Source: Streptomyces sp. CB01881 (lineage in GTDB: Bacteria > Actinomycetota > Actinomycetes > Streptomycetales > Streptomycetaceae). Taken from it: a DNA stretch of 64,000 nucleotides. The position numbers and the translations under genes are program-made. Positions within the stretch are counted from its first letter, which is position 1. Each line of letters starts with the position of its first letter. The DNA lies in assembly GCF_002953255.1 (NCBI RefSeq), contig NZ_CP026498.1, forward strand, positions 6,666,436-6,730,435, read 5' to 3'. Below the pieces are notes generated by a model. That model was not told the DNA's origin. It searched no databases and saw only the letters and a list, made by a program, of their open reading frames with translations. Of this stretch, positions 8,203-15,866 are shown in pieces.

Positions 8203-9285
8203 TCAGCCCTCGATCGTCTTGCGGAAGGCCTCGGCCACCGCGAGGAAGATCGAGTTGCCCTCGGCCTCGCCGATCGAGATCCGGACGCCCTCGGGGAACG
8301 GGCGGACGATCACGCCGGCCTCGGCGCACGCGGCGGCGAACTCCTGGGAGCGCTCGCCGAGCGCCAGCCAGACGAAGTTGGCCTGCGAGTCCGGGATCTC
8401 CCAGCCCTGGGCGCGCAGCCCGGCGACCACCCGGGTCCGCTCCTCGACCAGCGACTCGACCCTGACCATCAGGGCCTCCTCGGCCCGCAGCGAGGCGACG
8501 GCGGCGTCCTGGGCGAGCTGGGTGACGCCGAACGGCACCGCGGTCTTGCGCAGCGCGGTGGCCACCGGCTCGTGCGCGATCGCGAAGCCGACCCGCAGGC
8601 CCGCCAGGCCGTACGCCTTGGAGAAGGTGCGCAGCACGCACACGTTCGGGCGGTCGCGGTAGAGCTCGATGCCGTTGGGGACCTCGGGGTCGCGGATGAA
8701 CTCGATGTACGCCTCGTCGACGACCACCAGGACGTCGGCGGGGACGGCGTCGATGAAGCGCTCCAGCTCGGCGCGGTGGATCACGTTGCCGGTGGGGTTG
8801 TTGGGGTTGCAGACGAAGATCAGCCGGGTCCGGTCGGTGACGGCCGCCAGCATCGCGTCCAGGTCGTGGTCACCGCCCGCGGTGAGCGGCACCGGGACCG
8901 GGGTCGCGCCGGCGACCTGGGTGATGATCGGGTAGGCCTCGAACGAGCGCCAGGCGAAGATCACCTCGTCGCCCGGGCCGGCGGTGGCGAGGATCAGCGA
9001 CTGGGCGACGCCGACCGAGCCGGTGCCGGTGGCGATGTGCTCGGCCGGGACGCCGAAGCGCTGCGCCAGCTCGGCGGTCAGCCCGGTGACCGCCATGTCC
9101 GGGTACCGGTTGAACGAGCCGGCCGCCTTCACCGCCGCGTCGAGCACGCCGGGCAGCGGCTCGTACGGGTTCTCGTTGGAAGACAGCTTGTAGGCGTCGG
9201 CGCCGGCCGGCTTGCCGGGCTTGTAGGTGGGGATGCCGTCCAGGGTCGGCCTCAGCCGGGGCCCCTGCGGTGCCGTTCCACTCAC
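8203..9285 (-). CDS. HisC-type / aromatic aminotransferase (PLP)
   Basis: 360 residues from GTG (VSGTAPQGP), preceded by AAGGAGCAGGACC. It is a class I/II PLP aminotransferase of the histidinol-phosphate aminotransferase group: SSNENPYEP near the N-terminus, CNPNNPTG (about 159-166), DEAYIEF (190-196) and the PLP lysine in FSKAYGLAGLRVG (K223). It is not in a his operon, and it is a stand-alone gene divergent from a LacI regulator. In Streptomyces such free-standing HisC homologues are commonly assigned as phenylalanine/aromatic aminotransferases (Pat), so aromatic amino-acid transamination is as likely as histidine biosynthesis. Open frame upstream of the GTG lacks start features. Confidence 0.85.
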   Translation of the reverse strand: MSGTAPQGPRLRPTLDGIPTYKPGKPAGADAYKLSSNENPYEPLPGVLDAAVKAAGSFNRYPDMAVTGLTAELAQRFGVPAEHIATGTGSVGVAQSLILATAGPGDEVIFAWRSFEAYPIITQVAGATPVPVPLTAGGDHDLDAMLAAVTDRTRLIFVCNPNNPTGNVIHRAELERFIDAVPADVLVVVDEAYIEFIRDPEVPNGIELYRDRPNVCVLRTFSKAYGLAGLRVGFAIAHEPVATALRKTAVPFGVTQLAQDAAVASLRAEEALMVRVESLVEERTRVVAGLRAQGWEIPDSQANFVWLALGERSQEFAAACAEAGVIVRPFPEGVRISIGEAEGNSIFLAVAEAFRKTIEG

Positions 9286-9661
9286 GGTCCTGCTCCTTCT
9301 CTTCCACTCGGTCGAGCTCGCGGCGTTCTCGCCGCTTCGAGCTGCCTCCGGTGCGTCCACGCCCGGCTCGGACGGGATCGCCGTCGTACCCGGGGACTCG
9401 CGACGCACCCGGACCACCCCGGTCGGGTGCCCTGAACGATACCGACCGCCGCTCACCCGTAGGAGTGAGATGCCCGGTCGGGTGACGGGCGCAGATCAGC
9501 CATTCTGCCGGGTTCCTTTGGCACATGTCAGAGGTAAGACGGCTGGTTTCGTGCGGGTATCGAAGGGGCGCACACGGGCTCACTCATGGAGAAACGTATC
9601 TCCAAGGCCCCCCGATGCGCCGGTCACAGACCCTTGTCAGGAGCCATACGATCGGTCCGCC
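9286..9661. other. Divergent promoter region, 376 bp, no gene
   Basis: Lies between the leftward aminotransferase and the rightward LacI gene. It should hold both promoters. I see no confident sigma-factor boxes. TACGAT at about 9648 close to the LacI start could be a -10 element of a short-leader transcript. Short open frames here have no family resemblance. Confidence 0.5.
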
Positions 9662-10819
9662 ATGACAGCAGCAGCCAACCAGAGCGGTCGGCGGCCCACC
9701 ACCTCACGGCGTCTGGAGCGGGCCGGCATCCGGGATGTGGCAGCAGCCGCAGGAGTGTCGATCACCACCGTCTCCGACGCGCTGAACGGTAAGGGCCGCC
9801 TGCCCGATGAGACCAGAAGCCGCGTGCGCGAGGTCGCCGAGCGCCTCGGCTACCGCCCCTCGGCCGCCGCCCGCACCCTGCGCACCGGGCGCTCGGGCCT
9901 GATCGGACTGACCGTCACCACCTACGGCGAGGAGCCGTTCACCTTCACCGAGTTCGCGTACTTCGCCGAGATGGCCCGCGCCGCCACCAGTGCCGCCCTC
10001 GGCCGCGGCTACGCGCTGGTGGTGCTGCCCGCCTCCTCCCGGCACGACGTCTGGGGCAACATCGCCCTCGACGGCACCGTGGTGATCGACCCGCCCGACC
10101 AGGACCCGCTGGTCAGCGAGCTGTACCGGTCCGGCGTCCCGGTGGTCAGCGACGGCAAGCCCGGCAACTGCCCGGTCACCGCCTGGGTCGACAACGACCA
10201 CGAGGCCGCCGTGCTCGGCATCCTCGACCACCTCTCCGAGGCCGGCGCCCGCCGGATCGGCCTGCTCACCGGCACCAGCACCGACACCTACACCCGGCTC
10301 TCCACCGAGGCCTACCTCGGCTGGTGCGCCAAGGTCGGCCAGGAGCCGGTCTACGAGGCCTACCCCGCGCACGACCCGGCCGCCGGCGCCGTCGCCGCCG
10401 ACCGGCTGCTGGCCCGGCCCGACCGGCCCGACGCCGTCTACGGCCTCTTCGACCCCAACGGCACCGACCTGCTCGCGGCCGCCCGCCGGTACGGCCTGCG
10501 GGTGCCGGACGACCTGCTGCTGGTCTGCTGCAGCGAGAGCGACGTGTACGCGGCCACCGAGCCACCGATCACCACGCTCTCGCTCAAGCCCCGGCGGATC
10601 GGCACCACCGTCGTCAACCTGCTCATCGACGCCATCGAGGGGGTGGACTCCGGAACGGGCGTCGACATCGCCCGGCTCTTCCCGCCGCGGTTCCGCACCG
10701 CCGGCAACGGCCCGCCGCCCGGCACCCTGATGCCCACCGAGCTGATCGTCCGCGCCTCCTCCCAGCGCCGGAGCCCGCGCACCACGATCAGCCCGCCGCG
10801 CCCGCCGGGCGAGGTGTAG
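9662..10819 (+). CDS. LacI-family transcriptional regulator
   Basis: 385 residues. The N-terminal DNA-binding domain is IRDVAAAAGVSITTVSDALNGKGR with hinge LGYRPSAAARTLR, placed about 25 residues in because of a Ser/Arg-rich leader. The ligand-binding domain follows the periplasmic-sugar-binding fold (SGLIGLTVTTYGEEPF, VDNDHEAAVLGILDHL, PDAVYGLFDPNG). It ends with a Pro/Arg-rich tail. LacI members in this group usually sense sugars or nucleosides. No sugar gene adjoins, so the target is unclear: the divergent aminotransferase is one candidate, while the polysaccharide hydrolases lie about 8 kb away. ATG follows GCC with no strong ribosome site. Confidence 0.85.
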   Translation: MTAAANQSGRRPTTSRRLERAGIRDVAAAAGVSITTVSDALNGKGRLPDETRSRVREVAERLGYRPSAAARTLRTGRSGLIGLTVTTYGEEPFTFTEFAYFAEMARAATSAALGRGYALVVLPASSRHDVWGNIALDGTVVIDPPDQDPLVSELYRSGVPVVSDGKPGNCPVTAWVDNDHEAAVLGILDHLSEAGARRIGLLTGTSTDTYTRLSTEAYLGWCAKVGQEPVYEAYPAHDPAAGAVAADRLLARPDRPDAVYGLFDPNGTDLLAAARRYGLRVPDDLLLVCCSESDVYAATEPPITTLSLKPRRIGTTVVNLLIDAIEGVDSGTGVDIARLFPPRFRTAGNGPPPGTLMPTELIVRASSQRRSPRTTISPPRPPGEV

Positions 10820-10871
10820 GTGCGCCGCGGGCCCGCATGAGCGTGTACCGGGCCCTCGTGCGTGTGCCCCG

Positions 10872-10914
10872 GGCCCGCCCCGGGGTGCACGCCGGGGCGC
10901 ACGCCGGGCGGGCC
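10872..10914 (+). terminator. Possible terminator after the LacI gene
   Basis: 9-bp arms GGCCCGCCC / GGGCGGGCC with a 25-base GC-rich loop, about 50 bases beyond the stop. The 247 bases from 10820 to 11066 hold nothing else I can identify. Confidence 0.4.
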
Positions 10915-11066
10915 GCCCGTACCCCACGCCGTGACGGGCCCAACGGGGTCTAGACCATACCCAGCCGGGACAAATCGGACCTGACGGACCGCCCTGCTGA
11001 CGCTCCGGAGGATTGGATACCCACCAGGTGACGACGCCGGGAGAGTGGTCTTCCTATGATGGGCGA

Positions 11067-12338
11067 ATGACACCCGAGGACCGCTTCCCCGGGCCTGAAC
11101 ACCCGGACTCAGGCCCCCGCCACCAGCCGGACCTCGACGTGCTGCCCTACGGCACCTACTACGAACCGGAGCCGGCCGGGTACGCCGAGGCGGCGTACGA
11201 GTCCGAGACGTACAGCGGCTACGGCGGCGCCCGCTACCTCGAACAGCACTGGCCGGCCACCGGACACCCGCACGACGGCCACACCCAGCACGACGGCCAC
11301 GCCCCACAGGGCGCCCACGCGCAGCAGGACCACCACGTCCAGCACGACCACCACGACCCGCAGGGCGCCCACGGCCCGCAGGCCGCCCACCCCGGGTACG
11401 AGCCGACGCTCCCCGACCGGCCCTCGCCCGCGCACCAGATCGACGACCCGCCGACCATCGAGCTCGGCCCCCCGCTCCCCGAGCCCGGCCTGCCGTACAA
11501 CCCGTACCCCGCGCCCGCCCCGAACGAGCCGCCCGGCCCGCTCTACGTCGTCGGCGACGTGCACGGCTACCTCGACGAGCTGCTCGCCGAGCTGCGCCAC
11601 CAGGGCCTGATCGACGCCGACGGCCACTGGTCCGCCGGCCGCTCCCGGATCTGGTTCCTCGGCGACTTCACCGACCGCGGCCCCGACGGCATCGGCGTCA
11701 TCGACCTGGTCATGCAGCTCGCCGCCGAGGCCGCCGCCGCCGGCGGCTACTGCCGGGCCCTGATGGGCAATCACGAACTGCTCTTCCTCGGCGCCGCCCG
11801 GTACGGCGACGAGCCCGTCCAGTCCACCGCCGGCACCGCCTCCTTCCTCGCCGCCTGGCGGCTCAACGGCGGGCAGCAGCACGACCTGGACCGGCTGGAG
11901 GCGCACCACGTCAGCTGGCTCTCCCGGCTCCCCGCCATCGCGCTGGAGGACGGCCACCTGCTGCTGCACTCCGACACCACCGCGTACCTGGAGTACGGCG
12001 AGTCCATCGCCGAGGTCAACGACGCCGTCCACGTCCTGCTCGCCGACGAGGGCGTGGACGAGTGGTGGGACTGCTTCCGCCGGTTCACCAAGCGCTTCGC
12101 CTTCCGCGGCGACGCCGGACCGACCGCCGTCCACGAGCTGCTCGACACCTACGGCGGCTCGCGCGTCGTGCACGGTCACAGCCCCATCCCGTACCTCACC
12201 GGCGCGGTGCACGCGGACGACGGCGCGCCGCCGCACATCCCCGGCCCGTACATCTACGCGGACGACCTCGCGGTGGCGATGGACGGCGGCGTCACGATGG
12301 AGGGACGCCTGCTCGTGGCCCGACTACCCGTCAACTGA
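11067..12338 (+). CDS. Metallophosphatase (PPP-like) with His-rich N-terminal region
   Basis: 423 residues. The N-terminal ~150 residues are low complexity: Tyr/Glu/Pro-rich, then a His-rich stretch at about 66-112 with repeated HDGH, GAH, DHH and HDHHD groups, then Pro-rich. The C-terminal ~260 residues are a calcineurin-like phosphoesterase with the three metal/phosphate motifs GDVHG (about 162), GDFTDRG (about 199) and GNHE (about 234), and later VVHGHSP. That motif set matches Ser/Thr-type PPP or diadenosine-tetraphosphatase-like enzymes. No signal peptide, so cytoplasmic. The substrate is not known. The His-rich arm may bind or buffer metal (inference). Confidence 0.82.
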   Translation: MTPEDRFPGPEHPDSGPRHQPDLDVLPYGTYYEPEPAGYAEAAYESETYSGYGGARYLEQHWPATGHPHDGHTQHDGHAPQGAHAQQDHHVQHDHHDPQGAHGPQAAHPGYEPTLPDRPSPAHQIDDPPTIELGPPLPEPGLPYNPYPAPAPNEPPGPLYVVGDVHGYLDELLAELRHQGLIDADGHWSAGRSRIWFLGDFTDRGPDGIGVIDLVMQLAAEAAAAGGYCRALMGNHELLFLGAARYGDEPVQSTAGTASFLAAWRLNGGQQHDLDRLEAHHVSWLSRLPAIALEDGHLLLHSDTTAYLEYGESIAEVNDAVHVLLADEGVDEWWDCFRRFTKRFAFRGDAGPTAVHELLDTYGGSRVVHGHSPIPYLTGAVHADDGAPPHIPGPYIYADDLAVAMDGGVTMEGRLLVARLPVN

Positions 12339-12525
12339 ACACCCGTTCCCGGCGCCCGCCCCGGACCGCACGCGCGGCCCGGGGCGCGAAATTCCGGAAA
12401 GTTACTGTCAGCGCGACCGCACCCGCCCCTACCATCGAGGCACACCACACCCGGCCGCCCGTGTGGCGGACCGTCTCCGTGCCCGCAACAGTGCACCCCG
12501 CGGGCCCGAGCGAACCGGGTTCCGC

Positions 12526-13461
12526 ATGAACGGGGTCCCCATGAACAACGCCCCGCACCTGCTCGCCGAGGACCGCCCGGACTTCGAACGCCTCCTCGAC
12601 GACGCACTGCGTGACGGCACCATCCTGACCGCCCTGCGCACGCCCGGCGCCCTCACCGGCGACCAGCTGCGCACCCAGGCCCTGCGCGCCGCCGACGGCG
12701 TCGCTGCCGCGGCCGCCACCGAGTACGAGCACTACCTCCGGCTGCGCGAGAGCCTGCGCAGCACACCCCCGGCCGCCCACGACGGCGAACCCGGCGCACC
12801 CGGGCTGCTGGCCCAGCTGCGCTCCGGGAGCGGCGGCGCCGGACTCTTCCCGGTCCTCACCGTCCTCACCCCGATCCTCGCCTGGGCCGCCGCACTCGTC
12901 CTGCTGCTCCTCGGGTACGTCCTGCGCGCCGCCGACCCCGAGCCGGCACTGGCCCGCTCGCTGCTGACGGCCGGCTGGGTCGCCCTGGCCGCCGGGGTGG
13001 TCGCGATGGTGGTGGGCATCGTCGGGCTGATCCTCACCGCCCTGCGCGACGGGTCCACCGTGCCGGCCCCGGCCGGGGCCGATCCGGACCTCGCGGCCGA
13101 GCTGGCCGACGCCCGCCGCGAGTGGCAGCGCGCGCTGCGCGACCGGGCGCTGATGCCGTACCTGCACGCCGCCCTGCGCGCCGACCCGGCGCCGCCGACG
13201 GCCGCCGCCGTCCCCGCACAGGCCGGGGACCCGGCCCGGCCCTCGGCCGGGGAGCCCGCCCGGCCCGACGCGCCCCGCCCCGACTACAGCAGCCCGGACT
13301 TCAGCAGCCCCGGGTACACCGGGCCGGGGTTCAGCAGCCCCGGCGCCGAGGGCCTCACCGACCCCGAGGGCCGGGAGCCGCGCACCGCCACCTTCACGAC
13401 CCCGGACTTCACCGGCCCCGGCTACACCGGCCCGGCCTTCACCAGCCCGGACGACGTCTGA
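12526..13461 (+). CDS. Two-TM membrane protein with repetitive Pro/Ser/Gly tail
   Basis: 311 residues (MNGVPMNNAP; the ATG at 12541 is an alternative start). The first ~100 residues are soluble and charged. Two transmembrane helices follow (VLTVLTPILAWAAALVLLLL and AAGVVAMVVGIVGLILTAL), then a short coiled segment, then a C-terminal tail of near-repeats built on SPDFSSPGY, TGPGFSSPG and FTGPGYTGPAF. I recognise no enzymatic domain. The tail has the look of a flexible linker or of a protein-interaction region. It is transcribed alone and ends at a clear hairpin. Confidence 0.7.
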   Translation: MNGVPMNNAPHLLAEDRPDFERLLDDALRDGTILTALRTPGALTGDQLRTQALRAADGVAAAAATEYEHYLRLRESLRSTPPAAHDGEPGAPGLLAQLRSGSGGAGLFPVLTVLTPILAWAAALVLLLLGYVLRAADPEPALARSLLTAGWVALAAGVVAMVVGIVGLILTALRDGSTVPAPAGADPDLAAELADARREWQRALRDRALMPYLHAALRADPAPPTAAAVPAQAGDPARPSAGEPARPDAPRPDYSSPDFSSPGYTGPGFSSPGAEGLTDPEGREPRTATFTTPDFTGPGYTGPAFTSPDDV

Positions 13462-13482
13462 CCCCGGCCCCGCCCGGCACCG

Positions 13483-13508
13483 CCGCGGAGGGCCCGCACC
13501 CTCCGCGG
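13483..13508 (+). terminator. Terminator after the two-TM membrane protein gene
   Basis: Perfect 10-bp stem CCGCGGAGGG / CCCTCCGCGG around CCCGCA, 21 bases after the stop. Confidence 0.8.
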
Positions 13509-13517
13509 CCGGGCCGC

Positions 13518-13574
13518 GGCGCAGCTCACCCCGGCGCAGCTCACCCCGGCGCAGCTCACCCCGGCGCAGCTCAG
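13518..13574. repeat. 15-bp tandem repeat, 3.8 copies
   Basis: GGCGCAGCTCACCCC occurs at 13518, 13533 and 13548 without change, with a truncated fourth copy at 13563. The last copy touches the stop codon of the adjacent broken gene. It looks like a simple slippage array. Confidence 0.9.
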
Positions 13575-13868
13575 TCGGCTGCGGTCAGCACCTTCACCTC
13601 GGGCGGGCCGTCGAGCAGTTCTGCCGTCCGCTCCAGGGAGCGGGCCAGGTGCGGGCTGGCCAGGTGCGCCTCGAACGCCTCCCTCGACTCCCACTTCCTC
13701 CAGCACCACCCAGGCCCGCGGGTCGTCCGGGTCCACGTAGTTCCGGTACGAGAGACAGCCCGGCTCCGCCAGGCTGGGCGCGACCATGGACCGTGCCTGC
13801 GCCCGCATCTCCTCCTCGCGCCCCGCCCTGGCCCGCAGCACCGCGACGGCCGTGATCCGCTGAGACAT
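13571..13868 (-). pseudogene. Antibiotic-biosynthesis-monooxygenase (ABM) fold gene, frameshifted
   Basis: The reading frame opens with MSQRITAVAVLRARAGREEE and continues through SLAEPGCLSYRNYVD to AWVVLEE, which is the ABM/quinol-monooxygenase (YgiN-like) pattern. It then derails into low-complexity Gly/Arg/Cys codons. Removing one A (a T on the + strand, in the TT at 13695-13696) restores WESREAFEAHL, then SPHLARS and EVKVLTAAD, with a stop at 13571-13573. The total of 98 residues is the normal ABM length. So this is either a one-base frameshifted pseudogene or a base-call error. The start ATG is at 13868; no operon partner adjoins except the LysR gene upstream. Confidence 0.8.
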
Positions 13869-13985
13869 CCCGTCCCCCTTCGTCCCCGTTGTCCCTCGTC
13901 GTCGACGCCCCTCGGCCCCGACGCCCCTCGTCCGAACGCGCCGGCCCGCGAGGATCTTCCCCGGCCGGCTCCTCCCCGGGCCGCG

Positions 13986-14894
13986 CTACCCCGTTCCGGC
14001 GGCCTCCGTGGCGGCTGCCTCCGTGGCCGCGCAGACGAACGCGCGGAGCCGCTCGGTGGTGTTGCTCTCCCGCCAGACCAGCCCCCGCACGATCGGCGGC
14101 GCGTCGTGGATCGGCACGTAGACGAGGTCGGGCCGGGGGTAGTAGCGCCGCGAGTGCTCGCCGACCGGCAGCACGCCCCGGCCCAGGGCGACGAGGGTGA
14201 GCATCTCCGAGAAGGTGTTGCCCACCGGCCCCTTCGGCACCGGCCGGCCTGCCGGCGTGAGGTCGGGAGTCCGGTCCCGCTTGAACCCGGCCGAGGTCAC
14301 CGCCGGGTACTGCACCACCGCGTGGTCGCCGAGGACCTCGGCCGAGACCTGTTCCTCCCGTGCCAGCGGGTGCCCGGCGGACACCGCCAGGACCCGCCGC
14401 TCCGTGAGCAGCACCGGCCCGCAGACCAGGCCGTCGCCGTCGAACGGGTAGGCGGCGATGAGCAGGTCGACCGAGCCGTCCAGCAGGCTCGGGCGGGAGT
14501 TGAAGAGCTGCACCTCGCGCACCTCGACCCGGCAGCCCGGGTGACGCTCCCCGAACAGCCGGACGGCCTTGAGCAGCAGCGGCGCGGTCCACTCGCCGAG
14601 GAAGGCGACCCGCAGCTCCCCGCTCACCCCGCGGCCCGCCTCCACCGCCCGCCGCACCGACTCCCCGATCCCGGCCACCAACGGCGCCAGGTCGTCCGCC
14701 AGCCGCCGCCCGATCGCGGTCGGCCGGACGGAACGGCTGGTACGTTCGAACAGCCGGGCGCCGACCCGGCGCTCCAGCTTCCCGATCACCTGGCTGATCC
14801 GCCCGGTGGTGACGCCCAGCCGCTCGGCGGTCCGGCCGAAGTGCAGTTCCTCGGCGAGCGTCAGGAAGGCCTCGATCTCGTGCCGCTCCCACAT
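13986..14894 (-). CDS. LysR-family transcriptional regulator
   Basis: 302 residues. N-terminal winged HTH: EIEAFLTLAEELHFGRTAERLGV and RISQVIGKLERRVGARLFERTSRSV, followed by the usual ~200-residue co-inducer domain (SGELRVAFLGEWT, LGRGVLPVGEH). Transcribed divergently from the VOC gene. The spacer contains a perfect palindrome close to the LysR start codon, the classical arrangement for LysR self-regulation and control of the divergent gene. The C-terminal EAAATEAAGTG is a low-complexity tail. The inducer is unknown. Confidence 0.88.
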   Translation of the reverse strand: MWERHEIEAFLTLAEELHFGRTAERLGVTTGRISQVIGKLERRVGARLFERTSRSVRPTAIGRRLADDLAPLVAGIGESVRRAVEAGRGVSGELRVAFLGEWTAPLLLKAVRLFGERHPGCRVEVREVQLFNSRPSLLDGSVDLLIAAYPFDGDGLVCGPVLLTERRVLAVSAGHPLAREEQVSAEVLGDHAVVQYPAVTSAGFKRDRTPDLTPAGRPVPKGPVGNTFSEMLTLVALGRGVLPVGEHSRRYYPRPDLVYVPIHDAPPIVRGLVWRESNTTERLRAFVCAATEAAATEAAGTG

Positions 14895-14905
14895 GCCCCG
14901 ACATC

Positions 14906-14932
14906 CGATCGTTGAGTCCGACTCAACGATCG
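14906..14932. promoter_or_regulatory. Perfect 13-bp-arm palindrome, likely LysR operator
   Basis: CGATCGTTGAGTC, one central C, then GACTCAACGATCG. It sits 12 bases upstream of the LysR start codon and 99 bases from the VOC start. Length and perfection make chance unlikely in this GC-rich DNA. As LysR sites usually contain T-N11-A inverted repeats, this is the obvious binding site. Confidence 0.75.
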
Positions 14933-15030
14933 TAGTGCAGAGCGGCGTTGATGAATCCCCCCGAACAGCGGATCGTGGAGGACGTCACCAGGAACCACCA
15001 CTCCACCACTCCACCACCCGGGAGCCCGGC

Positions 15031-15429
15031 ATGGCCGCCGTCCGCGTCAAGGCCTTCGACCACCTCGTCCTCAACGTCCAGGACGTCGAGCGCTCGCTGG
15101 AGTTCTACACCGGCCTGCTCGGCCTGGAGCCGGTCCGGGTCGACGAGTGGCGGGCCGGGAAGGTCTCCTTCCCCTCGGTCCGGGTCAACGCGGAGACCAT
15201 CATCGACCTGTTCTCCCGCCCCCGCGGCGAGTCCAACGTCGACCACATCTGCCTCACCGTCGAGCCCCTGGACTGGCAGGAGGTCGTCGACTCGGGCGTC
15301 TTCACCGTCCTCGACGGCCCCGGCCCCCGCTACGGCGCCCGCGGCACCGGCTCCTCGCTCTACGTCCAGGACCCGGACGGCAACACCGTCGAGCTCCGCT
15401 GGTACGCCGAGGACGCGGACGACCGGTAG
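15031..15429 (+). CDS. VOC (glyoxalase/bleomycin-resistance/dioxygenase) superfamily protein
   Basis: 132 residues from ATG (MAAVRVKAFDHLVLNV), preceded by GGGAG. It shows the paired beta-alpha-beta-beta-beta layout: metal ligand candidates are H in FDHLVL, H in VDHICL and E in NTVELRW, and the closing YVQDPDGNTVELRW is typical of the family. Possible roles run from glyoxalase to dioxygenase or resistance protein. Context suggests it is the regulatory target of the divergent LysR protein. The cell location is cytoplasmic. Confidence 0.85.
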   Translation: MAAVRVKAFDHLVLNVQDVERSLEFYTGLLGLEPVRVDEWRAGKVSFPSVRVNAETIIDLFSRPRGESNVDHICLTVEPLDWQEVVDSGVFTVLDGPGPRYGARGTGSSLYVQDPDGNTVELRWYAEDADDR

Positions 15430-15484
15430 GGAAGCTCAGCAGGGAAGCAGCACCGAGGTGTCGAGGACGAAGCCCGGCAACGCT

Positions 15485-15536
15485 GCGCAGCGCCGCACCG
15501 GGAAGCCTCCTCCTGCCTCCCGGTGCGGCGCTGCGC
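15485..15536. terminator. Very strong hairpin next to thiC remnant 1
   Basis: Perfect 18-bp stem GCGCAGCGCCGCACCGGG / CCCGGTGCGGCGCTGCGC with a 16-base loop. It lies directly beyond the stop of thiC remnant 1, as the thiC terminator does at the true gene, and 56 bases after the VOC gene. Confidence 0.8.
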
Positions 15537-15547
15537 GCGTGGTGCCC

Positions 15548-15718
15548 TCAGTCCGCCAGTGGCAGGCAGCCCCGGTTGCCCTGGGCCGCGAACTCCTCCG
15601 ACTCGGCCTGCATGTCCGCCGGCGCCTTGACGTCGTAGCCGGGGCCGAGGTGACGGCGGTGGAGCCGTCGCCGTGCTCGTCGCGGATCTGCCGGGAGATC
15701 TTCATCGACCGGAACTTC
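15548..15718 (-). pseudogene. thiC 3'-end remnant 1 (decayed)
   Basis: 171 bases homologous to the last 175 bases of thiC, same orientation, beginning at the matching AACTTC boundary and ending at the matching stop codon. It starts in frame as MKISRQIRDEHGDGSTAVTS; a net 4-bp deletion around 15640 then shifts the frame, and the original frame resumes as QAESEEFAAQGN. It has many more substitutions than remnant 2, so it is probably the oldest copy. The rest of 15430-15866 has the adjoining hairpin and no gene. Confidence 0.88.
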
Positions 15719-15866
15719 AACAGAGCCGCCATGGGCCGGTCCGCTGGGCCCGCCGACGCCGTCCGCCCCAGGCTCGTGGTGCGGACCTGACCGGACCCGC
15801 ACGGCCCGTGCTCTCGGCACCTGCCGGGGGACCCGGCCAGAGCGGCCCACCGACCGGCCACGACGG

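Noticed and set aside
15436..15480. Minus-strand peptide GFVLDTSVLL, resembling the start of a PIN-domain toxin
   Set aside because: Only about ten residues before a stop and located after the thiC-remnant hairpin; no PIN domain follows in any frame.
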